Below, one piece after another: positions 1-9,200 of a DNA stretch of 20,204 nucleotides. Each line of letters opens with the position of its first letter. Position 1 is the stretch's first letter. The notes under the pieces are model-generated. The model saw nothing but the letters and a program-made list of their open reading frames with translations. It ran no database searches and was not told the DNA's origin. Position numbers and translations under genes: made by a program. The DNA comes from a virus, in the IMG/VR virus record IMGVR_UViG_3300025098_000367, positions 1 to 20,204 of that record; one strand, written 5' to 3'.

Positions 1-68
1 ATTTGCTCAACGTCCCACAGCAAGCAGGCTTTCCAAACACCATCAACTGGCCCACTAAACCAGAGTAA
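1..68 (+). CDS. 3' end of an upstream virion-module gene (partial)
   Basis: Frame 3 is open from the window edge and ends at TAA 66-68; the other two forward frames also stop early. The readable tail is LLNVPQQAGFPNTINWP followed by TKPE. The stop lies 5 bases before the next start, as expected for a tightly packed structural operon. The visible part is too short to assign a function; a tail or adaptor protein is likely only from position. Confidence 0.6.
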   Translation, partial: LLNVPQQAGFPNTINWPTKPE

Positions 69-73
69 CGCGC

Positions 74-1573
74 ATGGCTCTCATACCGCTTAAAATCCCC
101 GCAGGCTTCTACCGCACAGGTACGGAGTTGGACGCTTCTGGTCGCTGGCGTGATGGCTCACTTGTTCGCTGGCGTGACGGGTCACTGCGCCCTATCGGCG
201 GTTGGCGTGTAAACGAAAACATTGCGAGCATTACGGCAAATGCGCCGCGCTCTATGCACACTTGGGAAAGCAACAACGGCACACGTTATGTTGCAGCGGG
301 ATCATACAATGAGCTATTCGCAGTTGTTTCTGGTGGTACGGCATACGACATTGCGCCCACAGACCTAACAGCAGGGTCAGAGGATGCTGCGGTCAATATT
401 GGTTATGGGTACGGCTTTTATGGTGCAGGCGCATACGGCACACCGCGTCCTGACACTGGCAACCTTGTTGCTGCAACTACATGGTCGCTAGATAACTGGG
501 GCGAGTACCTTGTCGCGTGTTCCACAGCAGATGGGCGCATACTTGAATGGCAGCTTGGTACTACGTCTGACGCGGCGGTCATTGCAGGCGCACCAACAAA
601 TAACAGCGGCATAATCGTCACAGAGGAACGCTTTATCTTTGCACTAGGTGCAGGCGCAAATCCACGCAAGGTGCAGTGGTGTGACCGTGAGGACAATACA
701 ACATGGACACCCGCAGCAACCAACGAGGCTGGCGACATAGAATTGCAAACCTCTGGGCAAATCCAGACTGCTATTCGTACACGCGGTCAGACGTTAATCA
801 TTACAGACATTGACGCACACACAGCGCGTTACATCGGCCCACCCTATGTGTATGGGTTTGAGCGTGTTGGCACATCTTGCGGCATCATTTCACGTCAGGC
901 GGCGGCAGACGTTGACATGGGCGTGTTCTGGATGGGCAACGGTGGTTTCTATCGCTTTGATGGTAACTTGGTTTCTGAAATACCGTGCGATGTTCACGAT
1001 TATGTGTTCGGAGACATCAATACCTCTCAGAAAAGTAAAACGTGGGCGTTTACCAACGGTCAGTTTGGCGAAATTTGGTGGTTCTATGCATCTTCTAATA
1101 GCACGGAGATTGATCGCTATGTGGCGTTTGATTACAAGGAAAGCCACTGGCTGATTGGCAATCTATCCCGCACCTCTGGCGCGTCACGCGGCGTGTTTGA
1201 GTATCCAATGTTGATGGATGCAAATGGCGCGATGTATGACCATGAGGTAGGCTTATCCTACGCGGTCAGTGGCGCAGAGCAAGCTGTATTCGCAGAAAGT
1301 GGCCCGATCAGCATTGGCAACGGCGATAACATCATGCAGGTTACAGACCTAATTCCTGACGAAAAGACGCAGGGCGATGTAGATGTAATCTTCAAAAGCA
1401 GATACTACCCCAACGACACAGAATATACGCATGGGCCGTATACACCGTCTAGCCCGACAGCGGTGCGCTTCTCAGGTCGCCAGATCAGAATGCGCGTAGA
1501 GGGCGATGCACCATATGCAGCGTGGCGTGTTGGCACAATGCGGGTAGACGCAAAAGCGGGTGGGCGTAGGTAA
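74..1573 (+). CDS. Putative tail/DNA-stabilisation-type virion protein, 499 aa
   Basis: This is a large soluble protein with no signal peptide or membrane segment. It opens with a doubled motif (RWRDGSL VRWRDGSL RPIGGWR, about residues 24-45) that I recognise from uncharacterised tail-region proteins of marine podoviruses. The middle is rich in short beta-type segments with regularly placed Trp, Gly and Tyr (for example VQWCDREDNTTW near residue 200 and FWMGNGGFYRFDG near 285), compatible with a beta-propeller or beta-rich tail nozzle/hub protein. It starts at ATG 74 after a tight gap, and its TAA is fused to the next ATG (TAATG at 1573). Virion role is inferred from context; the exact tail part is not known. 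A P22 gp10-like role is possible but not demonstrated. Confidence 0.65.
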   Translation: MALIPLKIPAGFYRTGTELDASGRWRDGSLVRWRDGSLRPIGGWRVNENIASITANAPRSMHTWESNNGTRYVAAGSYNELFAVVSGGTAYDIAPTDLTAGSEDAAVNIGYGYGFYGAGAYGTPRPDTGNLVAATTWSLDNWGEYLVACSTADGRILEWQLGTTSDAAVIAGAPTNNSGIIVTEERFIFALGAGANPRKVQWCDREDNTTWTPAATNEAGDIELQTSGQIQTAIRTRGQTLIITDIDAHTARYIGPPYVYGFERVGTSCGIISRQAAADVDMGVFWMGNGGFYRFDGNLVSEIPCDVHDYVFGDINTSQKSKTWAFTNGQFGEIWWFYASSNSTEIDRYVAFDYKESHWLIGNLSRTSGASRGVFEYPMLMDANGAMYDHEVGLSYAVSGAEQAVFAESGPISIGNGDNIMQVTDLIPDEKTQGDVDVIFKSRYYPNDTEYTHGPYTPSSPTAVRFSGRQIRMRVEGDAPYAAWRVGTMRVDAKAGGRR

Positions 1574-2232
1574 TGGCAGCACCCGTACTCCCACCGATTG
1601 GCGACAACGTAAAGGCTTGGGGTAATAACCTTACTGCGTATCTGCGCAGGCAGCTTCCGCGCTTGTACTTTAAGACAGCAGACGACAACCCATCAGAGAA
1701 CGGCGTTATCTTGTGGGACGATGAGGCGGGTTATCCTGTCGTGTCCAAGAACGGCGCGTTTGTGCAGATCATCTTGGAAGATGGTCACGCCTCGCTTTAC
1801 CGCACAACTGACGTTACGGCGGCTGCGGCGAATACGGCGTACGCAATAACGTACGATGCGCCTACGGGGAATGTCGGCATAGATCGGGATGGAGCTGATC
1901 CAAGCAAAATCGTGTTTAGTGAAGCTGGTGAGTACCTTTTGATGTTTTCTGCGCAAATTTCGTCAACATCAGGCAGCACAGTAAAGTTCTACTTCTGGCC
2001 AAGGCTAAACGGCACAGATGCGCCCAACAATACTATGGTTAACACGCTGCACCAAAACAACGCCACGCTTGTTGCTTCACGCAGTGCAAAGTTTGATGTT
2101 AGTGCTGGCGATGAATTGCAAGTTATGTGGGCGGTGGATAGCACGAATGGCTTTTTGGATGCGACTGCGGCGACTGCGTTTAGCCCAGCGGCACCAGCGA
2201 CTACGCTTCACATTACGAGGATGCATGGATGA
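1573..2232 (+). CDS. C1q/TNF-like jelly-roll virion protein, 219 aa
   Basis: The N-terminal part (about residues 1-75) resembles the attachment segment seen on phage fibres (VLPPIGDNVKAWGNNLTAYL). The C-terminal part (about 80-219) has the pattern of a C1q-like domain: an opening strand TAYAITYDAPTGNVG, FSEAGEYLLMFSAQIS, VKFYFWPRLNG, then FDVSAGDELQVMWAV and the closing LHITRM strand. C1q-like domains are usually trimeric and occur at the tips of phage fibres and decoration proteins, so host-surface binding or virion decoration is likely. Translation is coupled to both neighbours: start in TAATG at 1573 and a 4-base ATGA overlap at 2229-2232. Confident on the fold pattern, less on the role. 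Confidence 0.65.
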   Translation: MAAPVLPPIGDNVKAWGNNLTAYLRRQLPRLYFKTADDNPSENGVILWDDEAGYPVVSKNGAFVQIILEDGHASLYRTTDVTAAAANTAYAITYDAPTGNVGIDRDGADPSKIVFSEAGEYLLMFSAQISSTSGSTVKFYFWPRLNGTDAPNNTMVNTLHQNNATLVASRSAKFDVSAGDELQVMWAVDSTNGFLDATAATAFSPAAPATTLHITRMHG

Positions 2233-2603
2233 ATGCGCACGCAGACATAAATCCGCTAGAGCGCTGCAAGCCTTGGATTGAGGCTGCATTGGAGCGCTCA
2301 GGTGGTCACAATACGTGGGACGAAGTATGCTCAGGTATACGCTCAGGCAAGATGCAATTATGGCCCGCAGAGCGTGGGTGCATAATTACAGAAATCGTGG
2401 TATATCCTAGTACAAAAGCCTTGCATGTGTTTCTTGCAGGTGGTGAATTGGATGAAATTTTACAAATGACTGAAAATGTGAAAGAATGGGCAAAATTGCA
2501 AGGCTGTTCATTTGCTTCATTTGATGGTCGTTTTGGATGGCAGAAACCTTTGGAGAAATTGGGCTGGAAGCCTCACTCCATAACAATGCATTTGGAGTTT
2601 TAG
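2229..2603 (+). CDS. T7 gp13-like small virion/assembly protein, 124 aa
   Basis: The protein opens with ERCKPWIEAALERSGG and has the central signature MQLWPAERGCIITEIVVYP followed by LHVFLAGGELDEI and a C-terminal FGWQKPLEKLGWK. This matches a family found in many marine podoviruses beside internal core genes and often annotated as internal virion protein A (T7 gp13-like) or as a degenerate GNAT-fold protein. T7 gp13 is needed for correct assembly of internal core proteins, which fits the position just upstream of the candidate ejected proteins. It starts inside an ATGA overlap with the C1q-like gene. Role inferred from family resemblance and context; no acetyltransferase activity is implied. 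Confidence 0.6.
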   Translation: MNAHADINPLERCKPWIEAALERSGGHNTWDEVCSGIRSGKMQLWPAERGCIITEIVVYPSTKALHVFLAGGELDEILQMTENVKEWAKLQGCSFASFDGRFGWQKPLEKLGWKPHSITMHLEF

Positions 2604-2604
2604 C

Positions 2605-3267
2605 ATGGGTAGCAAGTCTACACAATCAACTCAAATCCCAGAGTACGTTGAGGAAGCTGGTAAGCTGGCTCTGCAGCGCGCTCAGGAAATCCAAGCGATG
2701 GGATATGTTCCCTACACGGGGCCAGAGGTTGCAGCCATTAATCCTTACGAACAGGCTTCTGCTGCAAACGTTGGCGGCATGGCGGCAGCGCTTGGCATGC
2801 AAGCACCTGTAGGGGTGGACATGGGCGGCATGCCAACAGTCACTCAGGGCGGCATGACAGGGTATAGCTCTTACCCAGCTTACATGGCGTCACTTGAAAG
2901 ATTGCGTGAAACGCGCCCAGAGATGTATCAATACTTCTCAGGCATGACGCGGTTTGACCCGATCACTGGTGCGCTAAACCCTGAATACGATGCGCGTATG
3001 CAGGCAGCAATTGCTCCACAAGTAGCAGCGCCAGTTTCAGGTGGTGGCGGCAGTAATAACGATGGGCTAAGTCATGCTGAAATCATGGAAATGCATTATG
3101 GTAACCCTGCTGGCTCAAATGCGAACCTTGGCCCGCGTGACAGCAGCCCGCGCCCAGTTTTACGTAGTCAATCTACTGGTGGAAGCGGTAATTTGTTTAG
3201 CGGCCTGCGTGATGCTAGGGAAGAGGTTAGTAACAGAATTTATACTGCATTAGGAGGTCGCGGATAA
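2605..3267 (+). CDS. Uncharacterised virion-module protein, 220 aa
   Basis: I do not recognise a domain. The N-terminus (TQIPEYVEEAGKLALQRAQEIQAMGYVPYTGPEVAAINPYEQA) is a motif often found at the start of internal or tail proteins in metagenomic phages. The rest is Gly/Met/Ala-rich and low complexity (GGMPTVTQGGMTGYSSYPAYM; a GGGGS linker near residue 148). There is no membrane segment. The ATG at 2605 has GGAG 7 bases upstream, and the stop is joined to the next start (TAATG at 3267). Position between the gp13-like gene and the Gln/Ala-rich gene suggests a minor internal virion or assembly protein. Confidence 0.55.
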   Translation: MGSKSTQSTQIPEYVEEAGKLALQRAQEIQAMGYVPYTGPEVAAINPYEQASAANVGGMAAALGMQAPVGVDMGGMPTVTQGGMTGYSSYPAYMASLERLRETRPEMYQYFSGMTRFDPITGALNPEYDARMQAAIAPQVAAPVSGGGGSNNDGLSHAEIMEMHYGNPAGSNANLGPRDSSPRPVLRSQSTGGSGNLFSGLRDAREEVSNRIYTALGGRG

Positions 3268-4208
3268 TGGGACGTTCAAGCTCACAGCCTACGCAGGCAC
3301 CAACAACCGCGCCAAACTTAGGCCCAATCATAAATACAGGTCCAAAATTTGGCGCAACTCCATACAACCCTCCAGCGCCAACGCCAGAACCTGCTCCAGC
3401 GCCAACGCCAACGCCAGAACCTGCTCCTGCGCCAACCCCAATGGTGCAACCAACTGGCCCTAATGTATTTCAGCAATCTGCTGACTACATGAAGCAAGCG
3501 GGCGAAACATACGGTGGCTTGGCGGGCTTCCAAGCTCCAGCAGCACAAGCTGCGCAGATTGGCCCAGTTGGATCACTAGCTGCGGCAAATATGCAACAGT
3601 ATATGTCACCATACACTCAGCAAGTTATTGAGCGTGGTGAAGCAGACATTGCACGCCAGCGCGAGCAAGCCATGAACCAGCTAGGTGCGCAGGCCACTGC
3701 GGCGGGCGCTTTCGGTGGATCACGCCAAGGCGTGGCTGAAGGTGTAACAATGGGCGAATATGGTCGTATGGCTGGCGACTTTGCGGCGCAGCAGCGCGAG
3801 AAAGCATATCAGCAAGCCCTTGGCGCTGCTCAGTACGACATTGGGCAATCGCAACAGCGCGCACTCCAGCAGGCAAGTTTGCAGCAGCAAGCGGCGCTTG
3901 CAAACCAGCAGGCGGCTCTATCTGGCGCAGGCGTGCAGCAGGCAGGCGCAGCGGGTCTTGGCGGTCTTGCGGGCCAAGCGTTTGGCATGGGCCAGCAGGC
4001 GCAGCAGGCGATTGGGCAGCAGGCTGCTTTACAGCGTAGCCTGCAACAACAAATGATTGATGCTCAGCGCCGACAGTTCGCAGGCGCAACTGGCGCACCT
4101 CTGGCTGGGCTTGGTGCGTTGTCGCAGGTCTTAGGGACAACGCCTACGCCAACAACAACTACAACCAACCAAGGCTTTAACCCCGCATCTCTACTAATGT
4201 TATTGTGA
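3267..4208 (+). CDS. Gln/Ala/Gly-rich internal virion (ejection) protein candidate, 313 aa
   Basis: The N-terminal 70 residues are a Pro/Ala/Thr linker with a tandem PTPEPAPAPT repeat. Residues about 110-290 are Gln/Ala-rich and predicted helical (RQREQAMNQLGAQATAAGAFGGSRQG, then many QQA runs). The segment GAFGGSRQGVAE followed by a long Gln/Ala helix is a pattern I associate with abundant uncharacterised marine-phage proteins next to the internal core genes. Composition resembles P22 gp7/gp16/gp20 and T7 gp14-type ejected proteins, but no homology can be shown by eye. A strong AGGAGG lies upstream of ATG 3267. The C-terminus ends in a Thr run and a short hydrophobic LLMLL tail. Confidence 0.55.
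   Translation: MGRSSSQPTQAPTTAPNLGPIINTGPKFGATPYNPPAPTPEPAPAPTPTPEPAPAPTPMVQPTGPNVFQQSADYMKQAGETYGGLAGFQAPAAQAAQIGPVGSLAAANMQQYMSPYTQQVIERGEADIARQREQAMNQLGAQATAAGAFGGSRQGVAEGVTMGEYGRMAGDFAAQQREKAYQQALGAAQYDIGQSQQRALQQASLQQQAALANQQAALSGAGVQQAGAAGLGGLAGQAFGMGQQAQQAIGQQAALQRSLQQQMIDAQRRQFAGATGAPLAGLGALSQVLGTTPTPTTTTTNQGFNPASLLMLL
3377..3436 (+). repeat. 30-bp tandem duplication in the Pro/Ala linker
   Basis: Two adjacent 30-base units (3377-3406 and 3407-3436) differ at one base (CTCCAGC versus CTCCTGC). Each encodes PTPEPAPAPT, and flanking sequence continues the same style of Pro/Ala/Thr codons. It is probably slippage-generated linker variation in a virion protein. Confidence 0.75.
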
Positions 4209-4214
4209 TCTGAT

Positions 4215-5690
4215 ATGGCGCTAAATGACAGAGAATTATTAGCAAAGACGCTGCAAGCTGAAGCTGGCAATCAAGGCATTGGCGGCATGCTTGCTGTTGG
4301 CTCTGTCATAAGAAACCGCATGGCACAAGGTGGAAGTCTGAGTGACGTTATTCTTGCCCCTGCGCAGTTTTCTGCTTGGAACAAGGTAACTGGCGCGGTT
4401 GGCGGAGAGCAGGGGCAGGACATGGCTGCGCTAAAGCCAAGCGAAGATGCCTACTCTGCTGCAGATGCAATACTCTCTGGGAATGCCCCAGATTTAACTG
4501 GCGGCGCTACGCACTACTACAACCCGTCTATCTCAAACCCCGCTTGGGGCAAGGAGAAAGCTGGCGGTGATTGGACCAAGATTGGCGCGCATATTTTTGG
4601 CAAAGCTGGTGATTTCAAAACAGGAGCCGCAAAGATGAACGGTGAACAGACACAAAAACCTCAAGGCTTGCTGGGTGGCTTGCTTGGCGGGCAGGGCATA
4701 GGTGAGCGCTTAGGGCTAAGCCCAGAGTTTAGCGATAAACTCGCAATGGCTGTCATGGCTGGGACAGGTGATGCGCGATTGCAGCCTTTGATTGCGCAGC
4801 GTGCGGCAGGCATGAAAGAGCGTAGAGGTGAGGCTAAGGAACAACGCCAGCGTAATAAGAGTATTGAATTTTTGCAAAGCCGTGCTGATGCGGGTGATGC
4901 AACCGCGAAAGAAATTCTTGGGGCGGTTTCAACTGGCGTCCTGCCTGTAGGGATAGGCGTATCTACTTATTTGACGCAATCTCTGACTGCGCCGAAGGAC
5001 GAGAGAACGGCCTTGATGAAGGAATATGATCTGTCCAAAACAGACCCAGAATTTGCCAAGCTTTTGGGCTTGAGGAACGCGCCAGAAGCCCCCGCGGGGT
5101 TAAAAGCGCTAGATACTGAATTTGCCAAAACTCTTGGCGAAGGTGGCGGCGCGCAAAACGTAGCAGCGGCTATGCAGGATTTAGCGTCGGTTCAGACAGT
5201 CCTAAATAAACTTGAGGCTGGCGAGGAGCTAACTGGCCCATTTATTGGATCGCTACCTGAGAGCGTTAGAGCATTCATAGCCCCTGAAGGATTGCAGGCG
5301 CAGCAGCTTGTTGAAAGCGTTGTCCAAAAGAACCTTAGAGCAATTCTTGGTGGACAGTTTGCGCAAAAAGAAGGCGAGCAACTTGTTAGACGCGCATACA
5401 ATCCGTCACTTACCCCCGCGCAAAATGCGGCAAGGCTAAGAGCCTTAATACCGACACTGCAGGCTGCTGCTGAAAATAAACTGGCGATGACTGAGTACTT
5501 CCTTGATCCAAATAACAATTATTCGCTTAAAGGGTTTTCTGGACTTGTTGGTGTTCCAAGTGTTTCAGTGTTTATGAATGCTCTTGATGAAGGTGAAAGT
5601 AACTTATCTTCATCGGGGAAGGGCGCTCAACCCGCACCAGCGGCAAAACCAGTAGTAATAAATGGCTACACAATCGAAGAGATTGAATAA
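4215..5690 (+). CDS. Virion protein with N-terminal SleB-type cell-wall hydrolase domain, 491 aa
   Basis: Residues about 3-130 match the Hydrolase_2/SleB family: LLAKTLQAEAGNQGIGGM with the likely catalytic Glu16, then AVGSVIRNRM, the QFSAW motif (51-55), DLTGGATHYYNP (93-104) and IGAHIFGK (123-130). SleB enzymes are lytic transglycosylases. Fused to a long helical virion protein, it would open peptidoglycan locally during DNA entry, as T7 gp16 does. The remaining 360 residues are helical and unassigned. No clear Shine-Dalgarno is visible before ATG 4215, so translation may depend on the gene just upstream. The stop is in TAATG with the next gene. A second, unrelated wall enzyme (GH19) sits in the lysis cassette, which supports an entry role here. 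Confidence 0.75.
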   Translation: MALNDRELLAKTLQAEAGNQGIGGMLAVGSVIRNRMAQGGSLSDVILAPAQFSAWNKVTGAVGGEQGQDMAALKPSEDAYSAADAILSGNAPDLTGGATHYYNPSISNPAWGKEKAGGDWTKIGAHIFGKAGDFKTGAAKMNGEQTQKPQGLLGGLLGGQGIGERLGLSPEFSDKLAMAVMAGTGDARLQPLIAQRAAGMKERRGEAKEQRQRNKSIEFLQSRADAGDATAKEILGAVSTGVLPVGIGVSTYLTQSLTAPKDERTALMKEYDLSKTDPEFAKLLGLRNAPEAPAGLKALDTEFAKTLGEGGGAQNVAAAMQDLASVQTVLNKLEAGEELTGPFIGSLPESVRAFIAPEGLQAQQLVESVVQKNLRAILGGQFAQKEGEQLVRRAYNPSLTPAQNAARLRALIPTLQAAAENKLAMTEYFLDPNNNYSLKGFSGLVGVPSVSVFMNALDEGESNLSSSGKGAQPAPAAKPVVINGYTIEEIE

Positions 5691-7147
5691 TGGCAACATT
5701 TCAAATCACAGCGCCTGATGGGAAAAAATACAGAGTTACTGGCGAAAATGCTCAGGGCGCTCATGCTGCTTTAATGGAGATGCTTGGTGGGCAAACTGCT
5801 GAACCTGCCCCAGAAGTTTCGCGCGGTGAAGATGTAAAGATGGCACTGAAAAGCGGCTTGCGTGAGGGCGCTATTGCTGTTCCAGAAACGCTTGAGATGT
5901 TGGGTCGCCTTGGTGTGCGCGGTTTCCAAGAGGCTAAGGATTTACTTGGCTATGAGGTCGGGGACAAGGTTCCAGTGCTGGACACCTTCTCAGGCGACAT
6001 TCTACGTGAAGCGTTCCCCGCAGAAGAGTACGAGCCTCAAACAACTGCTGGGGAATACGCCCAAACTATAGCAGAGTTTTTGCCTTCTGCAGCAATTGGT
6101 GGCCCTGCTGGCCTCGCACGCCGTGGTGTAACAATGGCAACGGCGGGCGCTGGCAGCGAGGCTGCGGGTCAGGCGGCAGAAAAGTACGCGCCGTCTATGG
6201 AGTTGCCAGCGCGCCTAATTGGAGCGCTTGCTGCACCATCTGCAGGCAAAAAGGCGCTTAATAAAACATTTCAGCGCTCAATAGACCGCCCAACTCTGGA
6301 AAGCCTGCAAACAGCAAAGAATGCGGCATACAGCGCAGTGGACAAGGCTGGTGTGAAATTCAAACCAAACGAAATGAACCAGATTGTTGCGAAATCTAAC
6401 GCAGCAGTCGCTAAATTCAATTATGTTCCTGAAGTTGACCTGCAGACAAAAGCTGCGCTCAAAACAATCCAATCTCAAATGGACAACACAATGACTGTTG
6501 GGCAGTTAGATAAGTTGCGCCAAGGCTTGTATAAGCGCTACAGCGCAGCGCGCAACGAGCAGGGTATAAGAGAAATCATTGATGTTATTGATGAGGCGAT
6601 AGAAGCAAAAGCTCCAGCAAACCGCCTTATGACAACCGCGCGCCAAGCCAACAAGCGCTACAAAAAGCTAGAGATGCTTGAGGATGCGTTTAGGAAAGCT
6701 GAACTAGATACGGCGGTAAGTGGTTCTGGTGGAAATTTGGTTAATAACTATCGTCGTGCCGTTAAGAACATTCTGGCAAGTAAAAACAAAACAAAGTTTT
6801 TTGACGATACAGAGTTAAAGGTTATGGAGCAGTTTGTTCGTGGCAGCATGAGTGAAAATACACTGCGCCTAATTGGTAAGATGTCACCGTCTGGGGGTGG
6901 TCTTATGCAGGCGCTTAATGTCGGTGCAATAGCTTACAATCCTGCAATGGCTGGCGTCAGCGTTGCTGGAATGGCTGCAAAGGGAATATCTGAAGCAAAG
7001 GCCATAAAATCCGCAGAGCAAATAAAGAACATGCTTGCTACTGGGGTTGCACCTAATAAGTCAATTAGCTTGAAAGAGATACGAACTTTGATGGGCTTGG
7101 AAGCAGGCAATGAAACTGGCTTGATGCCGCAACCACAAGGACAATAA
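5690..7147 (+). CDS. Large internal/ejection virion protein candidate, 485 aa
   Basis: The first 35 residues (FQITAPDGKKYRVTGENAQG then AHAALMEMLGG) form a small beta-type N-terminal motif seen at the start of many phage internal proteins. It is followed by a mainly helical body. Two Gly/Ala-rich weakly hydrophobic segments, about residues 130-165 and 405-440, could insert into membranes. The middle (about 205-350) is charged and helical, rich in Lys and Ala. Position between the SleB-domain protein and the portal, and coupling by TAATG at 5690, fit a DNA-ejection protein stored near the portal. The function is inferred from composition and context. Confidence 0.55.
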   Translation: MATFQITAPDGKKYRVTGENAQGAHAALMEMLGGQTAEPAPEVSRGEDVKMALKSGLREGAIAVPETLEMLGRLGVRGFQEAKDLLGYEVGDKVPVLDTFSGDILREAFPAEEYEPQTTAGEYAQTIAEFLPSAAIGGPAGLARRGVTMATAGAGSEAAGQAAEKYAPSMELPARLIGALAAPSAGKKALNKTFQRSIDRPTLESLQTAKNAAYSAVDKAGVKFKPNEMNQIVAKSNAAVAKFNYVPEVDLQTKAALKTIQSQMDNTMTVGQLDKLRQGLYKRYSAARNEQGIREIIDVIDEAIEAKAPANRLMTTARQANKRYKKLEMLEDAFRKAELDTAVSGSGGNLVNNYRRAVKNILASKNKTKFFDDTELKVMEQFVRGSMSENTLRLIGKMSPSGGGLMQALNVGAIAYNPAMAGVSVAGMAAKGISEAKAIKSAEQIKNMLATGVAPNKSISLKEIRTLMGLEAGNETGLMPQPQGQ

Positions 7148-7148
7148 C

Positions 7149-9200
7149 ATGCAGCCACAAGCAAAAGACAGACGCGAGATTGAAGCTATCGTGCAAGACG
7201 CTATGGCACAGGCTGTAGACTTTGTTGAGAGTGAAATCACAGATGAACGCATCAAGGCTCAGCGCTACTTTGACGGTCAAGTTGACATTGGTTACGAAGA
7301 TGGGCGCAGCAGAGTTGTAGCGACTAAGGTGCGAGACACCATTCGCTCAGTCAAGCCAAGCATCATGCGTGTATTTATGTCCACAGCGAAGCCTGTTGAG
7401 TTCTTACCAAAAGGCCCAGAGGATGTTGCTGCAGCAGAACAAGCCACGCAGTACATCCACTATGCATTCACCAAGAACGACGGGTATCGCGTGCTAAACG
7501 ATGCGATCCATGACGCGCTGATTAAGAAAACAGGTATCGTCAAAGCGTACTACGAGGATAGCTATAAAGCTGAGATATTCACGTATGACAACCTGACAGA
7601 TCAAGAGTACATGCTGCTTGTCTCTGATGACGATGTAGACGTGATTGAGCATGGCGTAGAAATGACTATGAGCATGGATGAGTTTGGCGCAGAGGTAGAG
7701 GCACCAGTTCATTCTCTAAAAATCAGCAGACAAATCCCTAACGGTCAGCTACGCCTAGAGAGCGTACCGCCAGAAGAGTTTTTCATTAACTCACAGGCGC
7801 GTAACATAGATGACGCATATATCGTAGCGCACCGCACAGAGATGCGCGTGGGCGAGCTTGTAGAGATGGGCTATGACTTTGAGGACGTATATAAGCTAGA
7901 TGGCTTGTATGGCGCATCAGACATCTCTGAGGCAGAAACTATAGAGCGTCAAGGCTACTCACAGGATGACTATGAGGATCAAGAGGGCGATCCTGCAATG
8001 CGCTCTGTTGCAGTCACGGAAGCCTACATGAAGATCGACGCGGATGGCACGGGCGTACCAGTTCTGCATCGCTTTATCTGCGGTGGCACAAGCTACCAGC
8101 TATTGGACTTTGAGCCTTGGGATGAGGTGCCGTTTGCTGTGTTCGAGATTGACCCAGAGCCTCACACATTCTACGGACGTTCTCTTGCAGAAATCATCAT
8201 TGATGACCAAGACGCAGCAACAGCAATCCTGCGCGGCGTGTTAGATAACGTAGCCATGACGAATAACCCTCGCATTGGTATTGTTGATGGTGCGGTTAAT
8301 ATTGACGATGTGCTGAACAATGAGATCGGCGCAATCGTACGCATGCGTCAAGCTGGATCAGTTCAGGAGCTTACAGTTCCATTTACCGCAGGCCAGACGC
8401 TAGGTGCGCTAACCTACATGGATCAGGTCGTAGAGAACAAAACTGGCGTGTCTCGCGCAAGCATGGGGCTAGACCCAGACGCAATGCAATCCACTACAAA
8501 GGCTGCGGTTCAAGCTACAATCCAATCACAGGCTGGTCAGATTGAGGTAATGGTGCGCAACCTTGCAGACGGTATGAAGCGCCTATTCGGCATCATGCTA
8601 CGCGCAGCAATCAAGAACACAGACGAAGAGCAGCTTGTGAAGATGGGCGGGCAGTTCGTGCAGGTTGATCCTCGTGTTTGGCGCTCTGACATGGACATCG
8701 GTATCAACGTAGGTCTAGGCACAGGCCGCGAAGAAGAGAAGATGATGGCGCTGCAGCAAGCGTTCCAAATCCAGCAGCAAATTTATACGCAGTATGGGCC
8801 ATTTAACGGCATGGTGAGCTTGACGAACATACGCAATACGTTGTCTGATATGTTAGCTGCTGCTGGCATTCGCAACTCTGACAGATATTTTGCTCCAATC
8901 ACGCCAGAGGTCGAGCAGCAGCTACTTCAAATGCAGCAGCAAGCGCAGGCTCAGCAGGCTCAGGGTACTGATCCTAACCAAGCCTACTTACAGGCAGAGC
9001 AGATGAAAGCGCAAGCCAATATGCAGTCAGACATGGCTAAACTGCAGCTAGAACAGCAAAAACTTGCTATGGAAGATGATCGCAAGCGTGACCAGATGGA
9101 TCAAGACTTGCTGGTTGATGCTGCGAAGGTGTTGGGCCAGTATGGCACTCAGGTTGACGTAGCTGCGATCAGAGCAGCGCAACAAGCGGCGAGAGGATAA
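7149..9200 (+). CDS. Portal protein (P22-type), 683 aa
   Basis: The N-terminal 140 residues (FVESEITDERIKAQRYFDGQ, VATKVRDTIRSVKPSIMRVF, then KNDGYRVLNDAIHDALIKKTGI) are typical of P22-like podovirus portals, which form the dodecameric DNA channel at the head vertex. Further support comes from VPPEEFFINSQARNIDDAYI, PFAVFEIDPEPHTFYGRSLA and the DAMQSTTKAAVQATIQSQAG helix near residue 450. The C-terminal 100 residues are Gln-rich and coiled (QLLQMQQQAQAQQAQ and following), as in the P22 portal barrel. The 683-residue length agrees with that family. It is followed by a small helical protein, scaffold and capsid genes. TAATG coupling at 9200. Confidence 0.9.
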   Translation: MQPQAKDRREIEAIVQDAMAQAVDFVESEITDERIKAQRYFDGQVDIGYEDGRSRVVATKVRDTIRSVKPSIMRVFMSTAKPVEFLPKGPEDVAAAEQATQYIHYAFTKNDGYRVLNDAIHDALIKKTGIVKAYYEDSYKAEIFTYDNLTDQEYMLLVSDDDVDVIEHGVEMTMSMDEFGAEVEAPVHSLKISRQIPNGQLRLESVPPEEFFINSQARNIDDAYIVAHRTEMRVGELVEMGYDFEDVYKLDGLYGASDISEAETIERQGYSQDDYEDQEGDPAMRSVAVTEAYMKIDADGTGVPVLHRFICGGTSYQLLDFEPWDEVPFAVFEIDPEPHTFYGRSLAEIIIDDQDAATAILRGVLDNVAMTNNPRIGIVDGAVNIDDVLNNEIGAIVRMRQAGSVQELTVPFTAGQTLGALTYMDQVVENKTGVSRASMGLDPDAMQSTTKAAVQATIQSQAGQIEVMVRNLADGMKRLFGIMLRAAIKNTDEEQLVKMGGQFVQVDPRVWRSDMDIGINVGLGTGREEEKMMALQQAFQIQQQIYTQYGPFNGMVSLTNIRNTLSDMLAAAGIRNSDRYFAPITPEVEQQLLQMQQQAQAQQAQGTDPNQAYLQAEQMKAQANMQSDMAKLQLEQQKLAMEDDRKRDQMDQDLLVDAAKVLGQYGTQVDVAAIRAAQQAARG

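Noticed and set aside
3625-4140. 171-codon open frame opposite the Gln/Ala-rich virion gene
   Set aside because: The antisense frame mirrors the repeated CAG/GCG codons of the sense gene and encodes low-complexity sequence.
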